This document shows positions 55,881-64,000 of a stretch of DNA of 64,000 bases, piece after piece. Origin of the DNA: Ianthella basta (Eukaryota > Porifera > Demospongiae > Verongiida > Ianthellidae). The notes beneath the pieces were generated by a model, which worked only from the letters and a program-made list of their open reading frames with translations, was not told the origin of the DNA and ran no database searches. The position numbers and the translations under genes were made by a program. Position 1 is the stretch's first letter, and the number at the start of each line of letters is the position of its first letter. The stretch is taken from the NCBI GenBank assembly GCA_964019415.1, contig OZ025883.1, forward strand, positions 2,394,086-2,458,085, in the 5' to 3' direction.

Positions 55881-58175
55881 ATGGATTTTTGTGATGCTTT
55901 TGAAGAGGGTGACTTATTTAGAGTGAGGCGGTTAATTAAAGAGGGCCATAATGTGAACACCAGAGGTGAGTATGGCAGAACACCTTTAATAAAGGCAGCT
56001 ATTAAGGGTCATGACCAAGTGGTGGAGGAGCTCATCAGAGAAGGTGCTCGTGTGAATGTAAAGGACTATTCTTCACTAACTGCCCTTTACTATGCCAGCT
56101 GGTGTGGTCATTGTGGTGTTGTGATAACACTGTGTGCAGCTGGTGCAGACTGCAATGTACAAGATGAATTGGGACTGATCCCTTTGATGTGGGCAGCTAG
56201 GAAGGGTAGTGACAAAATAGTGTGTGAACTGATTAGAGCAGGTGCTAGTGTGAATGTTGTCACTAGCAGTGAGTGGAGGTATGGGGGGCTAGCTGCTGGC
56301 CCAACAGCCCTGCATTTTGCTGCTAAATACAATAGCATTAAATGCGGGGTTCTCCTTGTGGAGGCAGAAGCGAATATGACAACAAGGAACGAGGACTCCA
56401 AATCTCCCCTGGACCTTGCATCAGGTGACTTCCAACAAACTATTCGACAGGCACAGTCTTTCTCTACCAAGCGCATTGTAGCAGTGATTGGCAATGCTGA
56501 ACATGGCAAGAGTACGCTGATAGCAGCTCTGCAAGCCGAGGGCAAAAGCATTTTTGAACAGCTCATCAACAGGTTTGCACAAGTGCAGGACATCAGCCAA
56601 CGCACAGCTGGAATTGAAGCAGTTGAATCTCCAGTTGTAAGTATGGGCAGACATTGTTCTATCACTTTGCCGGTCAGGCTGATTACCACGGCCCTCATCA
56701 GTCCTTCCTGGAGGCCATGCTGAGCAAGCCAGGAGCGTCTGTGACCCTATTACTTCTGGTAAAGTCAACCGACGAGGAAGACATCATCACACAGCAAATC
56801 ACTCATTGGCTGCAACCTCTAGCTCTTACATCAGCCCCATCCACTCCACAAGTGATCCTTGTTGGCAGTTTCCTTGACCAAGTAAAATCCAAAGAGGAAA
56901 CAGCCGAGAAGCTGCTACGATGCACTCAGCCAGTGCAGAAAGAGTTGCCTTTCAACATCCAGGGTCCCTGTCTCCTGGACTGCCGAAAACCTGAATCCGA
57001 GGGTATCAATCAGATTTGCATCTTCTTTGAAAAGATACACCCACTACAGTTAAACCTTGGCACTCTCTCATACAACCTTAACTGGGTCCTAGCGCAACTG
57101 AAGAAAGCATTCTTTGTTCCAGCCATCACATTCCAGACATTCCAGTCATGGGTACAGAAAAATGCTGATACGCTCCTTTGGCATTTACCCCCATCCGAGG
57201 AGGTGTGTCGTGACCTAACAGCAATTGGTCACGCCCTCTTTCTCCCCAACAAGCAGGATCCCTCCCAAAGTTGGCTCATCTTGGACCTCCAAGCTGTTCT
57301 TCACAATGTGTATGGCACCCTGTTCAGTGGGTCCCAGGGTAAGGTCAACCAGTTTGGTCTCCTCCACTGCAGACAGCTGGCTGAGCTGTTTCCCAAGTTG
57401 GATCCGACAATGATCCAAGATGTCCTTATAAACCTCGATTTCTGCATCCAGGTTGATGCGAGGATACTACGAGAAGACCTTGTGAAGCTAACTGCAGGTG
57501 CTGAGGGAGATGGCTGTACTTCGGGCGGATGGCTTTACTTTCCTGCACTGGTGTCAGCCCAACCTCGTCGGCTCTTCCCAAAGGATGCAGACCCACACCA
57601 CCTCCAGTGGGTGTGCTGGCAACTGAGGACAGAGGAGAAGCACCTCATCTCAGCACATCTCCTCCAATCCATCATCCTCCGTCTCGCGGCCAATCATGTG
57701 TTTGCCCACGAGTTGGACAATGTGAAAGAGCACTGCTGCAGTGTTTGGACGAATGGCCTTTCCTGGATGTCTACTAAGGGTGTGGATGTAGCAGTCCAAA
57801 TAAGTGACAGCAGTGTGGTCCAGGTTGTTGGACGCACCAAGGCAGGACCAGGCAAACTTCAACGATACGTGTCTACCATTGTCCAAGATGTCATCAAGGC
57901 AACTACCCAGCTGTCACCAAAGCTGAAGGCTACTTCCTACATTGTCCACCTGTACACACCTGCTATGTGGAAGAACACCAAAACCCCTCCCTCTGACTCC
58001 TTGTATCCTGTTTTGAGTATTGTACGTTGTATCAGTGCTGGAGACGTCCATGTTCTGTCTCGACAACAAGATGGCTGTATGGCCCACAGACTGAGTCTCA
58101 CTGAGTTGTTTGAAGGCTGGTCTCTTTCTCTGCCAGTTGTAAAAGACATGAACTTTAAGAGGGAGCCACAGAGTG
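55881..58175 (+). CDS. Gene E large exon: Ank-Roc-COR with a one-base deletion
   Basis: ATG 55881 opens MDFCDAFEEGDLFRVRRLIK, ankyrin repeats, and Roc with GNAEHGKST at 204-212. Near 56627 the paralogs read GAATTCTCCAG or similar while E reads GAATCTCCAG: one base is missing just before the DFAGQ motif and the frame ends at 280 residues. The next frame continues from FAGQADYHGPHQSF through an intact COR to the phase-1 donor at 58176, with a small unique insertion (DGCTSG, about 57512-57529). One base separates this from a fully open gene, so an assembly error is a real possibility. Confidence 0.8.
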
Positions 58176-58247
58176 GTGAGTGTGTGTTTCCTCTCCCTGT
58201 TTGATGGAAGCAATTCCATCAGTGTACTTCCTTTTTGTACACTCATA

Positions 58248-58731
58248 TCTTATTATAATAAGTATAACTCATAATTTCGTTGTTCGGGATATACTTCTTC
58301 AGTTCTGGGCGGAACGTCATGAAACGCAGTAGGATTACGAAGAGGCGTAGTGTGAGTAACCTCGCCGAGTCAAAATTTGGTTTAACGTCGTTCCGAGTTC
58401 TTGCCACTTTTACGGTTGCCACCATATCTAAGAGATAGGGAAGAGATTGTGTTTCGTTGTTCAGAAACTCCAATTTTTCACGAATCTTCACCAAACTTAG
58501 AAGAGCACATCATGGCAATACGGGGGTGGGGGGTGACCTAAGGTGGTTAGTGCCTTCACCACTGGACGTTTTTAGATGAAATGGATTAACATAAGGCAAT
58601 TCTGTGCTCATGAAGTTTTTCGGAGTGAGTCTACGGAATGCTTGCAATTAAACGGACAGTTTTGATTGGTTACACACTCAAATTACGAACTGTAGACTGG
58701 GAACCCACCCGAAGGGTGGGCATTCAGCTAA
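58248..58731. mobile_element. Short non-autonomous Helitron
   Basis: The insert begins TC (58248) and ends CTAA (58731), lying between A and T. A hairpin, CCCACCC-GAA-GGGTGGG at 58704-58720, stands 11 bases before the 3' end. These are the diagnostic Helitron features. The same intron in gene D reads CATCATATACATGTAATGG without the insert. The 484-bp element also has a perfect palindrome, CTTATTATAATAAG, right at its 5' end. No Rep/helicase sequence is present. Confidence 0.85.
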
Positions 58732-58846
58732 TACATGTAATGGCCACCCACCCATTCAACTAGTATAATGTGGTGTTGTGTTGTGTTGTAATGTGTTGAC
58801 TAGCCTAAAGGTTGGACACTTGCTTCCTTCTCCTTTGTACCTGCAG

Positions 58847-60455
58847 CTCCACTCTCTTCAGGCCTGTCCTCAGTGCCATCATCCTGCAGCTCCCAAAGTG
58901 GAGCTACCACTGCTGACAAAGGACCCTCCCCAGAGATGGAGGCACTGACTACAGCACAGCAAGGTATGTTCCATGCAGTGTCACTACGCATGAGTGCACT
59001 TCACAATGTACCGAGTGTGGCAGGTGTATGTCTACTGTCTCTGATGGAGTCTCATGAAATCCAATCCACTAACCCCAAGTGTCATGTGGTGACCCCTTAG
59101 TTCACAGAGAAGGTTTAGAGTGTGGCTCAGTTAGCTGGGGACATTCAGATTTTATGGTAATGGTAATTGGGGAATGGGGACTCCCCCTTCAACTGCCCTA
59201 ACATGTTATCACATTTGTGTACCATGTGTCTTCCCTTCCATGAAGCTGTACAAGTACTCAATCTCTTTCGGGACCAGTTCATTGAGGAAATGGATGCTAA
59301 TGCTGTCGTCCTGGAACTTCTACACAACAATATCATTGATAGAGGTGACCAGAGGACAATCACAGCAAACACTAACCCAACACAGCAGAATCAGTTTCTT
59401 CATTTGATATTGAAGGAGAAGTGCACTGAGGATGCCTTTGAGACTTTCTGTGATATCATCACTGCAGTAAAGGGCAACCCTAAAATGAAAGCGTTGGGTG
59501 AATCTATGAAGAGGAGACTGGAGACGGGTGGGTATATGCGTGTGTGGGGAGGAGACTGTGTGCATGGGTGCATGTGGTTGTGTCTGTGTATGGGAGTGTT
59601 GCGTGCAGTGTGCATGGATGTGCGTGTTGCTGAATATTTTAGCCAATCACTGCTCTGTTCTACTTTTTGCTTTGCAGCTACACTCTCTTCAGACCTGCCC
59701 TCAGTACCATCATCCTCCAGCTCCCAAAGTGGAGCCACCACTGCTGACAAGGGACCCTCCCCAGAGATGGAGGCACTAACTACAACACAACAAGGTATGC
59801 TCCATGCAGTGTCACTACACACGAGTGCGCCTCACAGTGTACCAAGTATAATAGGTGTGTCAGTGCATGTGTGTGCGGACATGAGCTCTTCATGTTGTAG
59901 TGGAACCTGGCTATTCTGGACACCTTTGGGACAGGCCGATATGTCCTGATTAGAGAGGTGGTGTTGCATTTTGTCTGTGTGTCACTGAAATGGCACAGTT
60001 GGTAGTGTCCTCATTATACAGGTTCTGATTTCTGGTGTCCCTTATTTTTTAAGAGGTGTATATGTGAATGTGTACTTGAAGGGGTTAGAACATTACACTA
60101 GTGAGTGGTTTCTAACACCTACTCTGGTCCCACCCCCTTCTCAGATGGACACATGCACTTCACTATTGACTCCACCCCCACCTTACAAGTCATTAGGACG
60201 TTCATTGTCCGTGAAGTTGCTGAGCACTGGATCCTGATAGCCGTCTACCTTGGCTTTGAATCCTCTGCTATCATGATGATGAAGACTGACCAAAGTAAGC
60301 GTGCTTGCACAGCAATGTTTGAGCGGTGGTTGTCATGGGAACCAGGGACAGGGGAGAAGGATCGGACTTGGCAAACTGTGTTGTCGGCAGTAGAGTATGC
60401 TGGACATGAGGCCTTCTCACTGCAATGCAGGTCAGAGCTGTTCAGTCTCCAGTGA
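58847..60455 (+). CDS. Gene E 3' exons: linker, CARD-I, linker, Death-2
   Basis: Phase-1 exons: linker 58847-58963, CARD 59246-59527, linker 59678-59794, last exon 60145-60455. The CARD is type I (LLHNNIIDRGDQRTITANTN, QQNQFLHLILKEKCTEDAFE). The last exon encodes DGHMHFTIDSTPTLQ and then Death-2 (FIVREVAEHWILIAVYLGFE, MFERWLSWEPGTGEKDRTWQ, TVLSAVEYAGHEAF), ending LFSLQ and TGA. Death domains bind other Death domains in adaptor complexes, so E would combine CARD and Death signalling. All joins are in phase. Confidence 0.75.
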
Positions 60456-61017
60456 ACTTAGACCCCAGCAGTACAGAACTCACAGTACATTGTAACTATA
60501 CATATACAGTACTAGTATATTGTGTTGGTGTGTTCACTTGTATCTTAATTGTATGTTTTGTAAAACAAATGTTGCCAACTGTTCTCTGTAATGATATTCA
60601 TGATCCACCATGCAAGCAAAATGCAAGCTAATATAATTTGTCACTAAATTCTGCACAGTATCTAAGTATTCCACGTGCTCGAGGACTGGATCGGAGGAGC
60701 GGTTTTGCGAACGCTGGACTTCACTCTGCGTCCCAAAGTATGTTCTGTAGCGGGGTTCGAGGTGAAGACTGTGATGGCGCATGCGGGGAATTATAAGGAA
60801 TGAGCTAGTGTTTGGTTCTGCAGCGAATGTCTCTCTTCTCCAGTGAGTCGGCCCCAGTCTTTCATAGTCTTCCCGGACCACTTGATAGTCTCTAATGGAC
60901 GTGCTCTGGAGGGCCGTAGACCTCAAGCGGGTGGGAGAGTGAGTTGTGGGTGGAATGCACCAGTTTTCTCACCAAGTATTGGCGCCCCCTTCAAGTCTTG
61001 ATGTGTAATACATATAG
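60456..61017. other. 3' flank of gene E and conserved short-exon candidate
   Basis: 3' UTR-like sequence shared with 159-300, then ATGGACGTGCTCTGG (60896 on) matching the MDALWRAVDL starts after the other genes. Confidence 0.45.
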
Positions 61018-62158
61018 GTGTGTAAAAATGTTTCCTCCAAAAACAAGGGCAGATGTAGGAATGGTGCAGTGTGTCACTGGAGGGCATGGCAAATCACCTG
61101 GCACAAAAACTGTAGGAACAAGGAGGGCCAGTCCATGCAAAGAGGAGGGCCAGCCTGTCCACGCAAACCCAGATCATTAACATCCGCTGACTTTGAATAC
61201 ATTTGCACCATCCCTACGTCTGGCAACATTTTGCTGCGCCTTCTGCTACTTACCATTCCGACTATTCAGTTTCCCCTTTACACCCACAGGTACAGCTTGA
61301 CAATTTGCCCAGCTCTCTGCTTTGCTGTGCACTATCTTTTTCCACCAGGTAGTCCCTGCAAATTGCTTGCTACTCAATCTACTTTGCTATGCTCCAGAAT
61401 CTAGGACCTCCTACTCTTCCAATTCTTTGTGTGTTTCCATATGTAAGTATCAGTTGCAGGCTCCATATTCTATGGGTTAATTCATCTCTTATGTAGCCAT
61501 CTTACTCTGTCATGAGACCCCAGCAAACCACTAAGCTCAACTGCAGTGGCAATACTCCTCATAGCTGTGCACTACATCGCTGTCAGTACACTACACTGCC
61601 AATGTTTGTGAAGTTCAACTTTCATAATACGTATATCCAGGTAGCTAGTGTCTTACAGTATATCAGAAGACACCTGTACATATGCATGCGCCACTGTGTA
61701 CCAGATTCTGCAATATTGCTATATGGCTGTACAGCCTTTTCTTATCAGTGCTTTAGTCATGTACATGGGTGTATGCATGCAGCTTGGTGATGTGTAGATG
61801 AGAAGATGCAAAGCTGGAATATAGGCATACAATTTAAGTCGTGTGTATTAGCCCTTTCATTTGTTATTGCACACTCACAATTGCATAACAAGATGCAGGT
61901 GGAGAAAAAGAGGATGGTAGCAAGACCGCAAGCACAGCAAAATGTTGCCAGATGTAGGGATGGTGCAAATGTATTCAAAGTCAGCGAATGTTAATGATCT
62001 GGGTTTTGCATGGACAGGCTGGCCCTCCTCTTTGCATGGACTGGCCCTCCTCCTTGTTCCTACGTTTTTTGCGCCAGGTGATTTGCCATGCCCTCCAGTG
62101 ACACACTGCACCATTCCTACATCTGCCCTTGTTTTTGGAGGAAACATTTTTACACACC
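61018..62158. mobile_element. Large inverted-repeat pair, about 240-bp arms
   Basis: The left arm (about 61018-61257, starting GTGTGTAAAAATGTTTCC) and right arm (about 61924-62158, ending GGAAACATTTTTACACACC) are reverse complements at high identity. The interior of about 660 bp has no recognised protein. The left junction interrupts the shared TGTAATACATA spacer sequence. It looks like a long-TIR DNA transposon without its transposase, or two head-to-head copies of one repeat. Confidence 0.65.
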
Positions 62159-62159
62159 C

Positions 62160-63296
62160 TTGTTTCTTGACTTTTATGGAATGTAAATTTCAGATGGGCA
62201 ACGGCTGGTCTGCTTGAAAGGCTTCCAAACAACAGTGGCAACAAAGAAATCAATGTGACCCAAATGCATGGCAGGGTGTGTAGCACATTGTGGGATGTGG
62301 CTGGGTGGGCAACCCAGGGTAAACTGTGGTGGGTGGGTGCAAGATGCATTCCTTCTGTTTGGATAGGCTATCATGTTGCAGAGTTAGCTGTGAAAAGGGT
62401 AGGACGTCAGAACAGGGGGCTAGGGGGCTGTAGCCCCCCAAAAACTACTTGCTTCAGGAAATTGTGGCGGTAGGCAAGACTGGCTTGGTCACGGAGTAAC
62501 ACTCACAATCCCAAGCATATTTCATTGCCACTCTGACTCACTGTTTGGAGGGATATTGGCTATAGCTAAGTATATACCCACACCACAGGGGCCTCTACAT
62601 GCATGAATGACTGCATGTCACTGAATTGTCCCATCTCATAACACCCCATGATTGTTACTATTCGTAGCTGTCCTCTGTAGTAGCTGGTAGGCACAGATTG
62701 CTGCCTCCTCAATTCTGTGAGTGAGTGCACTGTTAAGACTGCTGTGCTGTCCTGTGCAGCCAGTTCTATTGACCGGAGCTCAGTACATAGCTTTACACTT
62801 AAACCTGCCACAACTCTTGCTATGTAGGATTAGCTGGTTGCATTTGGGCATGATATGAAGTGCCATCTTGGTGAGTGTGGGCGGAGCACAGTTTGGTGTC
62901 CTTGAAGAGGTAGCACTGACTTCCTGTGGTTTGTAACACTGCCAGCATGCCTATGTGAGCACCCTGTATAGGTCTCATTGGGCCAGGAGGTGACTGCACT
63001 GAGCAAGCTGTTTAGGATGTTCTTCTGTTCTAGTCAAGAAGTGGACACACAACACACATACACACACACTGCAAAGTCACAAAGTGTACACACACACACA
63101 CACACATGTGTCTACAGTGTACATTGGCAGTGTTTATATTGATACCATGCCAGTCTATCTGTACTTGGCCTGTATTATCTTCACTAAATACATCAGACTA
63201 GCTACACAGAGCACCAAACACTGAAACTGTTGATGACAGGCAGACTCATGCACTGTGTGTTTGGGCATGTTAGATCAATGCTTATCAGCTAACCAG
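62160..63296. other. Spacer, no gene recognised
   Basis: Bases from about 62700 repeat 38890-39530 with a shorter CA tract. No gene is seen. Confidence 0.45.
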
Positions 63297-63493
63297 TTAA
63301 TTTGTTGATTCGGTAGAGGCTCATAGCTGCGATTGTAGATTTAGCAAATAATTAGATGTGTGTGACGTTTCGGCTCGAGAGCCTTTGTCAACTGCTTACA
63401 GTGTAAGCAGTTGACCGAAACATCCTGCGACCCTCCTTTCTTCAAGCTGCAGTATTGCTCATCTAATTATTTGCTAAATCATTTAATTTGTTG
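63297..63493. mobile_element. Foldback element with 11-bp target duplication
   Basis: Element 63308-63482, flanked by TTAATTTGTTG on both sides (63297-63307, 63483-63493). The outer arms start GATTTAGCAAAT at 63338 and end ATTTGCTAAATC at 63480; an inner hairpin, CAACTGCTTAC / GTAAGCAGTTG, is at 63389-63413. Its start (GGTAGAGGCTCATAGCTGCG) and GACGTTTCG core relate it to 49112-49342. The empty site is at 39534-39544. Confidence 0.8.
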
Positions 63494-63744
63494 TTTGTGT
63501 CTTCTAAATTGAATCCTGTTTATTTGTGTGGATATCATTTCGGCCCCTTTTAAAGTAGTCATTCACACACTCAAAGAGTAGAGTTTCATGTGAACACATC
63601 AACATTGTAAGATCCAAGTCCATACCCTGGACACAGCTCACCCTGATGGTGTGTTGTGTACAGTGGGAGGACCTCCTCAAGCTAAGTATACTATTAGTGT
63701 TGTTTAATGCAGTGTGGAGTGGTTTGTGTCCCTCAAACTATCCC

Positions 63745-63864
63745 ACCCAATGGTTAGTCTCAGTTCCAGACCCTATTTCTCCGCGCGCATATTATTGCAC
63801 AATCACGTCATTAACTAAAAATGGAGGGGAGAAGCGGTCTGGGCTACGCGAGACTACCCAATGG
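63745..63864. mobile_element. Small MITE of about 100 bp
   Basis: An insert (63754-63855) with imperfect inverted ends (AGTCTC...CCAGACC and GGTCTGGGCTACGCGAGACT), flanked by ACCCAATGG on both sides (63745-63753, 63856-63864). The empty site is present at about 39798-39806 and 29109. A 9-bp duplication fits Mutator-like elements, but hAT is not excluded. Confidence 0.7.
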
Positions 63865-64000
63865 TGTGGTGTGTAGTGCAAGTTACTGTCCCATATGGTG
63901 ACTACACATGTGTGCATGTATTATTGGGTGAGCCTGAGCAAGCCCCACTCTAGTGTGTAGTCTATGCTTGGGGTCAGCCGGCTATCTACCTAGCTATCAG

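Noticed and set aside
56640-56650. A new splice donor (GTAAGT) created at the deletion in gene E
   Set aside because: Gene D has the same GTAAGT in its coding sequence without a gap, so it is a by-product of the codons and not evidence of splicing.

Overview
The window is metazoan nuclear DNA: intron-split genes with GT-AG introns, long CA/GT microsatellites, many transposon relics, and recognisable animal families (mTOR, Death and CARD folds, ROCO GTPases, ZU5, a GNAT acetyltransferase). The mix of ankyrin-ROCO-CARD/Death proteins, short introns and compact genes suggests an early-branching animal, most likely a sponge. That placement is an inference; nothing in the sequence names the species.

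The main content is a tandem, same-strand cluster of five paralogous genes, called here A (12.3-17.6 kb), B (21.9-28.0 kb), C (30.7-35.5 kb), D (42.1-47.8 kb) and E (54.6-60.5 kb). The last exon of another paralog lies at 1-158, and a decayed relative carrying a ZU5 domain lies at 6.0-7.6 kb. Each full gene has a TGACGTCA-type promoter (altered in C), a two-exon 5' leader that is long, pyrimidine-rich and almost free of ATG, and one large exon of about 2.3 kb coding for ankyrin repeats, a Roc GTPase and a COR domain. A run of small exons follows, coding for Ser/Thr/Pro-rich linkers and CARD or Death domains. All the 3' exons begin and end in phase 1, and each gene has a different set: A has CARD-I and CARD-II, B has CARD-II and Death-1, C has Death-1 only, D and E have CARD-I and Death-2. 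This looks like a family of intracellular sensors with interchangeable death-fold effector modules, similar in logic to NLR clusters but built on a ROCO switch. A and C are open throughout. B has a nonsense codon, D a nonsense codon and a 23-nt deletion, and E a one-base deletion.

Between the genes are repeated spacers of about 4-8 kb. They carry broken, partly scrambled exons of mTOR (FAT, kinase and FATC segments) and, in two spacers, the start of a coiled-coil gene resembling ODAD1/CCDC114. The repeating unit of the locus therefore looks like [mTOR debris + Ank-ROCO gene]. Inserted into it are a short Helitron, a Tc1/mariner-type MITE, two foldback elements with 11-bp target duplications, a small MITE, non-LTR retrotransposon pieces and a large inverted-repeat pair. 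Several of these have a matching empty site in a sister spacer.

The left end (1-4.5 kb) also holds one intact single-exon GNAT acetyltransferase gene (2884-3795), a disrupted gene for a small secreted protein (1217-1745) and a retroelement fragment. The right end (60.9-64 kb) is spacer and transposon sequence.
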